From Betaproteobacteria bacterium (GTDB lineage Bacteria > Pseudomonadota > Gammaproteobacteria > Burkholderiales > Casimicrobiaceae), in the NCBI GenBank assembly GCA_016192065.1, contig JACPUX010000002.1, positions 1-64,000 on the forward strand: a stretch of DNA of 64,000 bases, in the 5' to 3' direction. Position 1 is the stretch's first letter, and each line of letters begins with the position of its first letter. Both the position numbers and the translations under genes were made by a program. The notes under the pieces were generated by a model. That model was not told where the DNA came from. It searched no databases and saw only the letters and a program-made list of their open reading frames with translations. Positions 52,802-62,628 of the stretch are shown in pieces.

Positions 52802-54087
52802 AACCTTCCGTCTGACTCGCTCTTAGCGAAAACCGATTTCACATCGAAAAATACGTGTTCGCGTCGCCCAAAGGCCCGAATTCCAGCCGCACCGAGCGCC
52901 TTAAATTCCGGGTGCGCGACGGCGAGCACAATGGCATCGTAGGCCCCCTTGGCTGGCGCGGAGCTTAGGGGGAGAAGGCCATACTCGTGCTGCGCTTCCT
53001 GCGCGTCGACCCAGGGGTCGTAAACATCGACATCCGCGTGGTACGCCGCGAGTTCCTTAATAATGTCGGCTACCTTGCTGTTACGCACATCCGGGCAGCC
53101 CTCTTTGAACGCGAGACCAAGAACAAGAATTTTGGAGCCCACGATTTGCAGCCTGCGGTGGGTCATCAGTTTCAGTACCTGGTCGGCCACGTAGCCCGCC
53201 ATGCCATCATTGATGCGCCTGCCGGCGAGGATCACCTCGGGGTGATAGCCGACCTCTTGCGCTTTATGCGTCAGGTAGTAGGGGTCCACGCCAATGCAAT
53301 GACCACCCACCAGACCGGGCCGAAAGGGCAAGAAATTCCACTTCGTGCCAGCGGCTTCGAGAACGTCGACGGTGTCGATGCCCAAACGATTGAAGAGCAG
53401 CGAGAGTTCGTTCATCAGTGCGATGTTGAGGTCGCGCTGGGTGTTTTCGATGACTTTCGCCGCTTCGGCAACTTTGATGCTGGCGGCCTTGTGAGTGCCA
53501 GCGGTGATGATGCTGGCGTAGAGTGCATCAACGTAATCGGCCGCCGCGGGTGTCGAGCCTGAGGTGACCTTTTTTATCGTCGGCAGCCGATGAGTTTTGT
53601 CACCCGGGTTGATGCGCTCCGGGCTGTAGCCGGCAAAGAAATCCTGGTTGAACTTGAGGCCCGAGCCCTGTTCAAGCAGAGGTACGCAGACTTCTTCGGT
53701 GGCGCCGGGATAGACGGTCGATTCATAGACGACCACCGAACCCGACTGCATGACACTCGCTACCGTTTGCGAGGCACCCACCAGAGGTCGAAAATCCGGG
53801 CGGTTGACGCCATCGACCGGGGTCGGCACAGTTACGATGTAAACGTTGCACTGGCGCAGAGCCTCGCGGTCAGATTCAAAGCGCAAGAACTCCGCAGCTT
53901 TGAGTTCCTCAGCATCAACTTCCAAGGTGTGATCGCGGCCCAAGCGCAATTCGGCAATGCGCTGTTCCTTGATGTCGAAACCGATTGTTGGATAGCGCTT
54001 GCCAAACTCCACGGCCAGGGGCAACCCCACATAGCCGAGGCCGATGACGGCAATCCGCGCTTCGTTGGGTTCACCTAACTCGAACAC
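52798..54087 (-). CDS. UDP-N-acetylhexosamine 6-dehydrogenase (TviB/WbpO-like)
   Basis: A 429-residue nucleotide-sugar dehydrogenase. N-terminal NAD motif [19 protein letters not shown], catalytic Cys in [17 protein letters not shown] (about residue 265), and the C-terminal NAD(P)-binding part with [18 protein letters not shown]. The sequence is of the Vi-antigen TviB/WbpO branch, which oxidises UDP-GlcNAc or UDP-GalNAc to the uronate. It overlaps ugd by 13 bases. Specific substrate is inferred from the branch. Confidence 0.87.
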   Translation of the reverse strand: MFELGEPNEARIAVIGLGYVGLPLAVEFGKRYPTIGFDIKEQRIAELRLGRDHTLEVDAEELKAAEFLRFESDREALRQCNVYIVTVPTPVDGVNRPDFRPLVGASQTVASVMQSGSVVVYESTVYPGATEEVCVPLLEQGSGLKFNQDFFAGYSPERINPGDKTHRLPTIKKVTSGSTPAAADYVDALYASIITAGTHKAASIKVAEAAKVIENTQRDLNIALMNELSLLFNRLGIDTVDVLEAAGTKWNFLPFRPGLVGGHCIGVDPYYLTHKAQEVGYHPEVILAGRRINDGMAGYVADQVLKLMTHRRLQIVGSKILVLGLAFKEGCPDVRNSKVADIIKELAAYHADVDVYDPWVDAQEAQHEYGLLPLSSAPAKGAYDAIVLAVAHPEFKALGAAGIRAFGRREHVFFDVKSVFAKSESDGRL

Positions 54088-55490
54088 TTTGCGCTTTCTT
54101 TCTTGGTTTGATCGATCGCAACCCTAGTCGCGTTGTCGGCGCGCAAACTTGCCTTGCCGGCATTGGCTGCCTTGCGCCCGATGGCAAAGTACTCGAACCC
54201 TTCTTGCTGCATCACGCGGGGGTCGTACAGATTGCGGCCATCGAAGATGATCGGGCTGCGCATGGTGGCGTGGAGTAGATCAAAATCTGGAGATCTAAAC
54301 TCTTTCCATTCCGTAACGATGGCGAGTGCATCGGCACCAGCCGCAGCCTCCAGCGGGCTTCTGGCGAAGCTTATGCCGGTTTGACTGGCAAGCGCCTTCT
54401 GCACGGCGGGCATGGCCACGGGGTCGTAGGCGCGTACGCGCGCACCGCGGGTGAGTAAACCGACGATGAGCGTGCGGCTGGGCGCCTCGCGGATATCGTC
54501 GGTGTTGGGCTTGAAGGCCAGGCCCCACACCGCAATGGTCTTGCCTTGGAGGTCGTGCCCCAAACGCGCGGTGATTTTGTTCAGCAGCACCTGCTTTTGC
54601 GCGTTGTTCACACTCTCGACGGCCCCGAGTATGCGCATGGGGTGTTCAACGCCTTCCGCGGTGCTCATCAAGGCGCGAACATCCTTGGGAAAACAAGACC
54701 CACCATAGCCACAACCAGGGTACAGAAAGTGGTAGCCAATGCGCGGGTCGGCACCGATGCCTTGGCGTACGTGTTCGATGTCGGCGCCCAAAGCCTCAGC
54801 CAAATTGGCCAGTTCGTTCATGAAGCTGATGCGAGTGGCCAACATCGCGTTGGCGGCGTATTTGGTGAGCTCGGCGCTGCGTACGTCCATGATGATGATG
54901 CGTTCATGGTTGCGCTGGAAGGGCGCGTAGAGTTGATGCATCAGGCTGGCGGCGATGTCATCGTCGGCGCCAATCACAACGCGGTCGGGCTTCATGAAGT
55001 CTTCGACCGCAGCGCCCTCTTTTAGAAATTCCGGGTTCGACACCACGCTGAAGGGCACTTCAAGGCCGCGACGCGCAAGCTCCTCGCGGATGGTGTCGCG
55101 CACGCGTTCGGCGGTGCCGACGGGCACGGTGGATTTGTCGACGACGACGGTGTATTCGGTGATGTGCTGCCCGATAGACCGCGCGGCGGCAAGCACATGC
55201 TGCAAGTCGGCAGAACCATCTTCCCCTGGCGGCGTGCCCACGGCGATAAATACGATGGTGCCATGGCGCACCGCCTGCGCCGCATCAACCGTAAAACGAA
55301 GCCGACCGGATTGATGGTTGAGGCGGACGAGTTCCTCCAGACCGGGCTCGAAAATGGGAATTTGCCCAGCGTTGAGGCCGCGAATTTTTTCTGTGTCGAC
55401 ATCCAGGCAAACCACCTCGTTGCCGACATCGGCGAGGCAGGTTCCCGACACCAGACCAACGTATCCTGTGCCGATTACGGAAACTCTCAT
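54075..55490 (-). CDS. ugd: UDP-glucose 6-dehydrogenase
   Basis: A 471-residue UDP-glucose dehydrogenase making UDP-glucuronate with 2 NAD. NAD motif [20 protein letters not shown], thiolate Cys in [18 protein letters not shown] (about residue 260), and the C-terminal [16 protein letters not shown]. Length and motifs match TuaD/Ugd. A C-terminal basic extension (about the last 25 residues) follows the catalytic core. It starts the nucleotide-sugar part of the reverse-strand operon. Confidence 0.93.
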   Translation of the reverse strand: MRVSVIGTGYVGLVSGTCLADVGNEVVCLDVDTEKIRGLNAGQIPIFEPGLEELVRLNHQSGRLRFTVDAAQAVRHGTIVFIAVGTPPGEDGSADLQHVLAAARSIGQHITEYTVVVDKSTVPVGTAERVRDTIREELARRGLEVPFSVVSNPEFLKEGAAVEDFMKPDRVVIGADDDIAASLMHQLYAPFQRNHERIIIMDVRSAELTKYAANAMLATRISFMNELANLAEALGADIEHVRQGIGADPRIGYHFLYPGCGYGGSCFPKDVRALMSTAEGVEHPMRILGAVESVNNAQKQVLLNKITARLGHDLQGKTIAVWGLAFKPNTDDIREAPSRTLIVGLLTRGARVRAYDPVAMPAVQKALASQTGISFARSPLEAAAGADALAIVTEWKEFRSPDFDLLHATMRSPIIFDGRNLYDPRVMQQEGFEYFAIGRKAANAGKASLRADNATRVAIDQTKKESAKCSS

Positions 55491-55583
55491 TGCTCCTCCG
55501 AGGGATTGTATTTCACTGATGCGCGCCCGCAGTTTGCACGGGGGTTGGGAAATCGCGCGACACCCATACGCGCTGTTGCCCCT

Positions 55584-57095
55584 TCACACCCCCACCCCCG
55601 CCGCCCCGCCCAAGCCCACCGCCCGCCGCTGCGTGGTGGCCACTTCGCGTTGGGCGTTTTGCGTTTGTCCGGCGCAGATCATGGCGCAGAACACGGTGGC
55701 GGCCAGGGCCACGGCGGGAATTTGTAAGTTGAAGTCGGTCCAGGAATGGATGAGCAGCGTGGCCAGGGCCATGCCGCCGCTGAAGGCGAGGCCGCGGCGC
55801 AGGGAGCGGTATTTGCGGCTCGCCAGGGTGAGCAGGGCGGCGGCCAGCAGAAGGCCCAGGCCCAGGGCGGCGATGGCCACGCCCACGAGACCGCCTTCGA
55901 CGGAGAGCTGGGCGTAGTCGTTGTGGGCGTGGTCGTAGTAGCCGCGGGTTTCGGGCGGACGGTATTTGGGGAAGACGGCGTAAAAGGTACCGCCACCGCT
56001 GCCAAAAACGGGGTAGTCCTTGAGGCTGGCCAAGGCTTTGAGGCCGGGGTCTACACGCTCTTGCACCGATTCTTCGCGGTGGCCTTCTTGTTTGACGAAG
56101 CTGGTTTCCGAGAGGCGATGCACGACTTTTTCGACCCCCACCCAAGAGCCGATGATGACTACATCCAGCACCACCAGGCTGGCGATGAACCACGCCGCCG
56201 GCCGGCTGGTTCTGCGCAGTAGTGGCACGGCGATGATGCCGGTGACCAAAAGCGCGATGAAGAAGGCGCTATTGCCGCCGCGCGATCGGGTGAGCACCAG
56301 GGCGATGACCATGATGACCAGCATCACCCGCAGACGGGCTTTTTCGCTTAGTAGCACGTTGGCCAACCAGCGCAGGCGCTGACGCCAGGTGCTCAAGGGT
56401 TGGGCGTCGAGCTTGCCGATCATGAGGCCTATGCCCATGGCGAGGCAGATGTTGAGGAAGGCGGCGAAGTGGTTGCGGTTGACGAAGGTGCCTTTGGCCA
56501 CTTCGTGGGTGAAGGCCTCGTAGAAGATGGTGTAGTTGGCGTCGCCCATGTGCAGGGCAATGCCCAGCAAGGCCTGGAACACGCCGGCATAAACGAAGGT
56601 GTAGGCCAGGCGTTCGAGGTGTTCGGTACGCCGAGCCAGCGCCACCACCAGCCAGAACACCGTGCCCAGAGCCACGGTTTTGAGCAGCATTTGCAGGGTG
56701 GCGAAACGCTCCACGCTCAAGCTGGCGGTGGCAAGGGGCGCAGCCGACACCGCCTCGTAGGCCTGCAGGGCGTACGGGGAGAGGAGCCGCAGCGCCCAAG
56801 CGGGGAGCGGCAGCCACTGCAGGCACAACAAGGCGATGCCGGCGGCGATCAGCACCAGCGGCCAGCGCAAAAAAGGCGCCAGCGCCAGGGGAGGCACGCG
56901 ACCCAGCCAACGGGCCACGAGCCAAAAAAGGCCCAGGAGTGAAGCCCACACCACCAGCAGCGCCCACGCCCAGGGGCGATTGCTCGCCAGGGGCACGGGC
57001 GCCCAAAAGAGCAAGAGGCGCAGGCCCAAGAAAAGGCGCGCTTCGAGGTCGCTGTGGTCGCGAGTGGAGGGGTTGTGAGTACGGGGCATGGGCAA
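55584..57095 (-). CDS. O-antigen ligase/polymerase-family membrane protein
   Basis: A 503-residue polytopic protein of the WaaL/Wzy superfamily. About twelve hydrophobic helices; the large periplasmic loop contains PVFGSGGGTFYAVFPKYRP and GYYDHAHNDYAQLSVEGGLVG, a signature of O-antigen ligase domains. High GC, in contrast to the polymerase-like gene at 44541. It could be the ligase or an alternative polymerase. Gap 55491-55583 to ugd has no gene. Confidence 0.83.
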   Translation of the reverse strand: MPMPRTHNPSTRDHSDLEARLFLGLRLLLFWAPVPLASNRPWAWALLVVWASLLGLFWLVARWLGRVPPLALAPFLRWPLVLIAAGIALLCLQWLPLPAWALRLLSPYALQAYEAVSAAPLATASLSVERFATLQMLLKTVALGTVFWLVVALARRTEHLERLAYTFVYAGVFQALLGIALHMGDANYTIFYEAFTHEVAKGTFVNRNHFAAFLNICLAMGIGLMIGKLDAQPLSTWRQRLRWLANVLLSEKARLRVMLVIMVIALVLTRSRGGNSAFFIALLVTGIIAVPLLRRTSRPAAWFIASLVVLDVVIIGSWVGVEKVVHRLSETSFVKQEGHREESVQERVDPGLKALASLKDYPVFGSGGGTFYAVFPKYRPPETRGYYDHAHNDYAQLSVEGGLVGVAIAALGLGLLLAAALLTLASRKYRSLRRGLAFSGGMALATLLIHSWTDFNLQIPAVALAATVFCAMICAGQTQNAQREVATTQRRAVGLGGAAGVGV

Positions 57096-57116
57096 AGCTT
57101 GGGCTAGGCCGCTGGT

Positions 57117-58262
57117 TTAGCTCTCGGCGGCGCGGCGCAGCACCTGGTGTTCGCGCAGCGAAATGACCTGGGCGGGCTTGGCGGCACGGCGCGACAACTG
57201 AAAGCGCACCAGGCGGCGATAAAGCGCGATGTACAGGACGATGTACGCGGCGGCGAAAAGCATAAGGCTGCTGCTGTCGTTCCAGAACATCATGGCCGGC
57301 CCGGCGGCGCAGGCGGAAAGCATCCAGAAGAACACGGCGATGTCGGAGTTGCGGCGTCCGGCGTGGCCGGTGGCATTGGCTTTTTTCTTGAAGCTATTGA
57401 AGCGCTTGTACGCAAGCGTGTGAAAGTGCAGTTGGTCGGGCGCGGTGGACGAGCGCTTGCCATGAAAGCGACGCCGATAAGCCGAGAAAAGCGTCTCCCA
57501 AATGGGGTGGGCCAAAAGCATGAGCGGGAACCAGGGCGACACTTCGGCGTGGCGCTGCACCAGCATCACCGCCAGGGTGGCGATGTAGAAGCCGATGAAA
57601 TAGGCGCCACCGTCGCCGCAAAAGATAAGGCCGCTGGGGTGGTTCCACAAATGAAAGCCCAAGACCGCGCCGGCTCCGATGACGCAGAGCACCAGCAGCA
57701 TGGGGTCGTTGACCTTGAAGGCCACATAACCCAAACCGACCAGCGCCACCAGGCAAATGCCCGCGGCCAGACCGTTGAGGCCGTCGATGATGTTCACGGA
57801 ATGGGCCACACCGCCCACGGCCACGATGGTGAAGAGAAAAGCCACGGCGGAGAAACTGAGCAGTTGGTCGAGCACCGGCAAATCGAGCCGGGTAAGCTGC
57901 ACACCCAACAGCCAATAGGCAAGCCCCGCTGAAGCAAAAGTGAGCAGCAGCCGCACCAGGGGTGAGACCCGCTTGGTGAGGTCTTCCACCATGCCGCCCA
58001 CGAACGCCGGCACGGCACAAAAAACCAGTAGCGCGGCCCAGAGTGCCGGCACGAGGTTCAGTGCGACCGCGCCGATCAGGCCCGCCAGCCACCCGGCCAA
58101 CACCATGAGGCCCCCAATGCGCGGCACGCTGAATTTGTGAATTTTGTGCGTGCCCGGCGCGGCATGGTCCCCGGTGAAGCGCGCGTGCCATTCGCGAAAA
58201 CGCAGAATGGCGAATCCGCATAAGGCGGACACCAGCAAAGACAACAGAAATAGCTTCAGCAC
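57117..58262 (-). CDS. WecA/WbpL-type undecaprenyl-phosphate sugar-1-phosphate transferase
   Basis: A 381-residue MraY-family enzyme that transfers a sugar-1-phosphate (often GlcNAc-1-P or a related amino sugar) to undecaprenyl phosphate, starting the repeat unit. Motifs: HKFSVPRIGGLMVLAGW, the catalytic NIIDGLNGLAAG (about residue 150), and FCGDGGAYFIGFY (about residue 205). GTG 58262 has a GGGAGAG ribosome site 6 bases upstream; the in-frame ATG at 58337 is upstream of it and unlikely. About ten transmembrane helices. Confidence 0.9.
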   Translation of the reverse strand: MLKLFLLSLLVSALCGFAILRFREWHARFTGDHAAPGTHKIHKFSVPRIGGLMVLAGWLAGLIGAVALNLVPALWAALLVFCAVPAFVGGMVEDLTKRVSPLVRLLLTFASAGLAYWLLGVQLTRLDLPVLDQLLSFSAVAFLFTIVAVGGVAHSVNIIDGLNGLAAGICLVALVGLGYVAFKVNDPMLLVLCVIGAGAVLGFHLWNHPSGLIFCGDGGAYFIGFYIATLAVMLVQRHAEVSPWFPLMLLAHPIWETLFSAYRRRFHGKRSSTAPDQLHFHTLAYKRFNSFKKKANATGHAGRRNSDIAVFFWMLSACAAGPAMMFWNDSSSLMLFAAAYIVLYIALYRRLVRFQLSRRAAKPAQVISLREHQVLRRAAES

Positions 58263-58427
58263 GGCAATCTCTCCCGTATTGGCGTTGACGCTCCGGTTGC
58301 GGCTACCCCACGCGGCCGCGGCACCCGTTGAGGCCATACATGGGCCCCGCGTTCGTGCACCGGAAACTCTCTAGACGCTAAGTTCGTAGCATTGGATCTA
58401 ACTCTGTTACATGGATCAGCATTGCCC

Positions 58428-58449
58428 TTCGCGGCTGCCGCCGCTCTTG
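58428..58449 (-). repeat. REP-like palindrome e
   Basis: Hairpin GCGGC-TGCC-GCCGC identical to that of element c (38667-38689), about 20 kb away, in the 58263-58529 gap. No gene is seen in that gap. Confidence 0.6.
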
Positions 58450-58529
58450 CCCAACCCTGCCGCACCATGCTTTGGCGCTATCCATGTTGGTTGGAGCGCC
58501 GATAGGGGCAGTACGGTTCGTGCGGTTCA

Positions 58530-59237
58530 TTACCCCGCCTCCCTGGGCATTTCGTTTCTAGTGCTGCCGCACTCGGCCGGGCGCTGCGCAAGGCGCGCGC
58601 ACAGCCAAGGCATTTGACCTCTTTCGTGCGCGAAGGCGAGCACGCGTTTGCGCTCCAGCACCAGCGCGCGTTCAGCAGCCGTGGCCACTTGGGCTTGCAG
58701 TTCGGGCCGCAGCGCAGCCCAATGGGTCATGCCGGCTTCGAGCATGACGTAATGCACGGCGGGCTCCCAGGGGCCGTTGCGCTCGGCGGCGAGCAAGGCG
58801 CGATCGAATTCGGCATCAATTTCGCCCAGGCCCAACTTGGCCAGGGCGATGTTGGCTTGAGTGTAGGGCGAAGTGGGGCGCAAGGCGGCGGCACGACGCA
58901 GGTGCTCCAGCGCTTGGCGATAGTAGGGTCGCGCGAGGATGGGGTCAGCCCGCGGGCCGGTGGCGCGCTGCAAGGCCAGGGCCCCCAAGCGCTCCCAGGC
59001 TTGCGGGTCTTCGGGCAGCTTGTGGGCGGCTTGCAGCAGGCCATCGCGCAGGCGCACGAATTCGGGCGGTGCCAGGCGGGTGTTTTGACTGAGCACCTCG
59101 TCGGCGCGGGTGCGGGCTTCAAGGCTGGTGAAGTCGGCAAGCCCCAGGCGCAGCGCGAGCCCCAGGGCGAGCAACAGCAGCCCGGAGGCGAGGGCCAGAC
59201 CCATACTTTCGAGGAACCGAGGCCGCGGGTGGCTCAA
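58530..59237 (-). CDS. Membrane-anchored TPR protein next to the ligase/initiator genes
   Basis: A 235-residue protein with a short N terminus, one transmembrane helix (MGLALASGLLLLALGLALRL, about residues 12-31) and a TPR-like helical region (WERLGALALQRA, YYRQALEHLRRAAALRPTSPYTQANIALAKLG). The start is TTG at 59237, overlapping the phosphatase stop as TTGA, with GGGGAGG about 8 bases upstream. Similar TPR proteins accompany O-antigen ligase-like genes in betaproteobacteria; role unknown, possibly assembly of the polymerisation complex. Confidence 0.68.
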   Translation of the reverse strand: MSHPRPRFLESMGLALASGLLLLALGLALRLGLADFTSLEARTRADEVLSQNTRLAPPEFVRLRDGLLQAAHKLPEDPQAWERLGALALQRATGPRADPILARPYYRQALEHLRRAAALRPTSPYTQANIALAKLGLGEIDAEFDRALLAAERNGPWEPAVHYVMLEAGMTHWAALRPELQAQVATAAERALVLERKRVLAFAHERGQMPWLCARLAQRPAECGSTRNEMPREAG

Positions 59238-59965
59238 TGCGTGGCCCTCCCCAAAATGCGGCCGGGCACGTGATAGACGTAGTCGTAGGCGGCGTCTTCG
59301 CCTACGGCCAGCTCGATGGCGCGGCGCCCCGAGGCGAGGTCCGGCGGACGATGCACGAGGTTGTGGGCGTCGGTGGCCAGGAGGGTCACCCAGCCGTGGT
59401 CGAACATTTCCCAGGCGCGTTTGAAGGCTTCGTCGCCAAAGCCGCCGATGAGCGACGAGGCGGTCACTTGCAGCATGCACCCGGCCTGCACGAAGGGGCG
59501 AATCTTGTCCAGGCTGCGCATGACGTCACGGTTGCGCTCGGGGTGGGCAATGAGCGGCCGGATGCGGTTCTGCATGAGCCATTTGACGAGTTCGTAGGCG
59601 CCCACGGGAATGTGGCTGTGCGGAAACTCCAGCAACATGATCCAGTAGTCTTGCTGGCGGCCGATGAAGGGAATTTCTTCGCGTTCGACCAGGGTGATGA
59701 TGTCTTCCGAGCAGCGCACTTCGCCGCCCAAATGCACGCGCAAACCCACGCCCTGACGCTTGAGTTCGGCTTGGAAGGCGGCAAAAGGTGCTTGCAGGCT
59801 GCTGCGGGTGTGGCCGAAGCGCTCGGGGTAAATATGCGGCGTGAGCACGGCCTCGCCGATGCCATTGGCAAGCGCCGCCCGGGCCATGGCAATGGCTTCG
59901 TCCATGGTTGCAGGGCCGTCGTCCACGCCCGGCAACAGATGGCAATGCAGGTCGATCACTGACAC
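59234..59965 (-). CDS. CpsB/YwqE-type tyrosine-protein phosphatase (PHP family)
   Basis: A 243-residue PHP-fold metallophosphatase. Metal ligands in order: DLHCHLLPGVDDGP (HxH near the N terminus), LTPHIYPE, GGEVRCSEDI, IAHPERNRD and LLATDAHN. CpsB-type enzymes dephosphorylate BY-kinases such as Wzc/CpsD; they are best known in Gram-positives, whereas E. coli uses low-molecular-weight Wzb. It is the first gene of the reverse operon and its natural partner is the Wzc-like kinase at 28474-30681, 29 kb away. Confidence 0.9.
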   Translation of the reverse strand: MSVIDLHCHLLPGVDDGPATMDEAIAMARAALANGIGEAVLTPHIYPERFGHTRSSLQAPFAAFQAELKRQGVGLRVHLGGEVRCSEDIITLVEREEIPFIGRQQDYWIMLLEFPHSHIPVGAYELVKWLMQNRIRPLIAHPERNRDVMRSLDKIRPFVQAGCMLQVTASSLIGGFGDEAFKRAWEMFDHGWVTLLATDAHNLVHRPPDLASGRRAIELAVGEDAAYDYVYHVPGRILGRATH

Positions 59966-60804
59966 TATGCTCCCTGATCACGTGGCTGAAGAACGCATAC
60001 CCGCCCCGGCGGGCTGCGTCACGCAGCGTGCCCTCACGACTCGTTCGCTCGCCCCGCCCTCTGCGGTGCGTCGTTCAAGCCCCCAATACCCAAGGTTCGG
60101 CGGCTGAAGCCACCATTGACTTTTTTTGAAGCGACGCTTGTGGTGTCGCTGGAAAATTCCGGTCGGACCGAAGCCGCCGTGTCGTCGATTTCCGGGGTGG
60201 ATTGTAACTGCGCTTGCCGCAACATGCATCCCTCAAATGAATGAAAAGACGACTTTCCGCCTTTTTTGCGAAAAGCGCCTACCCCCTTGCCAGCCTGGGC
60301 ACGCAAAAGGTGCGTCGCGCGTGCGCCTGGACTTGATCGGAGCTTTGCCTTGCCGCAGGCTGCAGCGCAAGCATATTGGTGGGAAAAAGTGACAACACGA
60401 TGACGCCATTGAATCCAAGGACGCGGGCTTCATACCGTCGAAAGCGAATGTTATCCTTTTCAGAACCACTTTGACAATGTCATATTTGTTGCCTGTTCTG
60501 GCCAATATCTCGATCACCATGGGGTTGCGCCGCAGTTTCTTGTCTGCGAGGCCCGCCGCCGAACCCGCCGCAGGCCGCCCGACGATACAATTTCGTGCCG
60601 CCTGCTGGACGGCTTTCCGGGTTTCCCCGGATTTGCGGATCGGAAAACTGATAGGGTGTGGCTGGCCGAGTACACCGCTGGTGTCGGATGCGCCTTCGTT
60701 CTTAAAGGGGCTTGTGCGTGTCCGTGGGCCCGCATATCATTGGGCCGTTCTCTCCCCGGCCGTCGCTTGGGGTGTTTTAGATCAAATCACAGGGAGGCTT
60801 CATC
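59966..60804 (+). other. Gene-free 839-base interval
   Basis: No convincing protein or RNA gene is seen. It must hold the promoter of the reverse-strand polysaccharide operon and that of the small secreted protein at 60805. A mismatched hairpin followed by seven T residues (about 60102-60125) is not close to any gene it would terminate. The stretch just before 60805 has a good AGGGAGG ribosome site. Confidence 0.5.
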
Positions 60805-61305
60805 ATGTTGCCTAAGTTTGCACCCGTATTCTGCGCGGTTGCCGCCTTCGCTCTCAGCCAAGGCGCCGTTGCCGCAATCGGCGCTGGTTCGTCATTGGAT
60901 GACATCGCCGCCGCGCTTGCCAGAGATTCCGATCTTCGCCAAGTGACCAACTGGTTCAAGGCAGGCGCCACGGAGGCGCCGCTAGTGGGCGGCGTTTCCA
61001 AGGCGCAAGGAAAAGACGGCGTGGCTTCGGTTCTTTGCCCCTTGGTCAAGATCGGCGCCAATGCCGCGACGCTGACCAAAGCCGCCGTTGCCGCCGGAGT
61101 GCGTCCGGCGCGCGCCATCGAGGAAGCCGCGTGCAACGGCGCAGCGCGCGAGGAACTGGTTGCGGCGGCGATTGAAGCCGGCGCCGATCCGACCGAGTTC
61201 ACCGAAGGCACCGCCGCCGGCGGGCAAGCGACGGGGTCGCGCACGATCATCATCACCACGCCTTTGCCCGGCGCGGGCGGCCGCGCGGTGGTCAGCCGGA
61301 GCTGA
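60805..61305 (+). CDS. Small secreted protein of unknown function
   Basis: I do not recognise it. 166 residues; signal peptide residues 1-23 (ending QGAVAA). The mature protein is Ala/Gly-rich with two similar helical stretches (IGANAATLTKAAVAAGVRPA and EELVAAAIEAGADPTEFTEG) like degenerate repeats, and two Cys (LCPLVKIG and EEAACNGAAREE) that may form a disulfide. The tail is Ser/Arg-rich. It has its own ribosome site and an intrinsic terminator, so it is probably monocistronic and well expressed. Confidence 0.62.
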   Translation: MLPKFAPVFCAVAAFALSQGAVAAIGAGSSLDDIAAALARDSDLRQVTNWFKAGATEAPLVGGVSKAQGKDGVASVLCPLVKIGANAATLTKAAVAAGVRPARAIEEAACNGAAREELVAAAIEAGADPTEFTEGTAAGGQATGSRTIIITTPLPGAGGRAVVSRS

Positions 61306-61349
61306 CCTGGCCTAGCCGAGGCGCAGTAGGTGGTGTTTGCGATAGCGAG

Positions 61350-61379
61350 CGGGGAGCGATAAGGCTCCCCGTTTTGTTT
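61350..61379 (+). terminator. Rho-independent terminator
   Basis: Perfect 8-bp stem CGGGGAGC (61350-61357) with GCTCCCCG (61364-61371), 6-nt loop, then TTTTGTTT. It ends the small-secreted-protein transcript 45 bases after the stop. Confidence 0.88.
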
Positions 61380-61473
61380 GCGGGCCCGCGTTGAACCTCG
61401 CGGGCACTCGAGGTGGCAGGTTGGGCGTCGCCAAACACAAGAACACGAGGCGCGCAGTTTCAGGGGGGCATTC

Positions 61474-62628
61474 ATGCGGGACCAGCACACCGACGGGACC
61501 ATGGAACGTCTCATCGGCAACATCTACGACGCGGGGCTCAACGACGAGCGCTGGCAAGAGGTATTCGACACCATTCTGAAGCTCACAAGGTCACACGCGG
61601 GGCAGTTGTTCACGCCCGAGGCGCTGAGCGAAGCCGATGGTGGGATTGCCTTAGCCAAGGGCCTGGACCCGTCTCTCTTTCCCGATTATGCGGCGGACTA
61701 CTTCCGGCATGACCTCTGGAAGCAGCGCGTGGTTGAACGCGGCTTCGCGCGAACCGGCTGCACCTATACCGACGCGCATCTGGTCGATGAAGCGGAATGG
61801 CAGCGCAGCGAGTTCTGGAATGGTTTTCTGAAGCGACAGGAACTCTATCGGCTTTGTGGCGGCGTGGTCCACGACGGCAGTGACAGCAGTTTGCCCTTGA
61901 CCGCGCTGGCATGCTACCGAGACCCGCGCGCCCAACCTTTCGGCGCAAAAGAGCAGCGCATCGTTGCCAAGGTGTTGCCGCATTTGCGTCGCAGCTTGGC
62001 TATTCGCGCCAAGCTGCATCCGGCGCGGCAATCCCCCGCGGCTTTGGCACTGGACGTTTTGGGGCTGCCGGTGCTGGTGCTGGCGCGGGATGCGCGCTTG
62101 CTGTTCGCCAATGCGGCCGCGGCGGAGTTGCTGACCCAGGGGGGTGTCGTGAGCTTACGCCTCGGTCGCCTGGTGCTGGCCGACGGCACGGGGCAGCGGG
62201 AGCTCGATGAACTCCTCGCCCACGCAAACACGGGCTTTCGGCAAATGGCGCCGCGGTCTTGCAGCCTGGCGCTGGGCAACCCGCTGGCGGGTGGTTTGGT
62301 GTTGAGTTTGATGCCGGTGGGGCGCTTGGCGCTCCAGGGCATGGTCGCCGGCGGCGCGGCAGCAATTGCTTTTCTAAGCCGAACCGACAGGCCCTTGCCG
62401 CTCGACGCCGGCCTCGCGCGGGCCGTTTATGGCCTTACTTGGGCGGAAGCGGCCTTGGCGGTCGCGCTCGCGCAAGGGCAGTCCCTCGAACAGCATGCGA
62501 CGACGCGCGGAGTTTCCATTCACACCGCGCGGTCGCAGTTGCGCTCGGTATTCGAGAAAACCGGCGTTTCACGGCAGAGTGAACTGATTCGGGCTTTGTT
62601 GGCGGTGGCGGTGCCGCTGCTGCGCTAG
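61474..62628 (+). CDS. LuxR-type HTH transcriptional regulator A
   Basis: A 384-residue protein with a large N-terminal region of no clear known domain (PAS-like at best) and a C-terminal LuxR HTH: LTWAEAALAVALAQGQSLEQ and GVSIHTARSQLRSVFEKTGV. ATG 61474 has CAGGGGGG at a good distance; the earlier frame start at 61378 is unlikely. Its TAG stop is formed by the outer TA-G of the MITE-like element at 62626-62791. The N-terminal region resembles regulator B at 62844-63980, so they are paralogues. Confidence 0.8.
   Translation: MRDQHTDGTMERLIGNIYDAGLNDERWQEVFDTILKLTRSHAGQLFTPEALSEADGGIALAKGLDPSLFPDYAADYFRHDLWKQRVVERGFARTGCTYTDAHLVDEAEWQRSEFWNGFLKRQELYRLCGGVVHDGSDSSLPLTALACYRDPRAQPFGAKEQRIVAKVLPHLRRSLAIRAKLHPARQSPAALALDVLGLPVLVLARDARLLFANAAAAELLTQGGVVSLRLGRLVLADGTGQRELDELLAHANTGFRQMAPRSCSLALGNPLAGGLVLSLMPVGRLALQGMVAGGAAAIAFLSRTDRPLPLDAGLARAVYGLTWAEAALAVALAQGQSLEQHATTRGVSIHTARSQLRSVFEKTGVSRQSELIRALLAVAVPLLR

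Noticed and set aside
60102..60125. Hairpin followed by seven T as a terminator
   Set aside because: The stem has a mismatch, the T run is displaced by several bases and no plus-strand gene ends before it.
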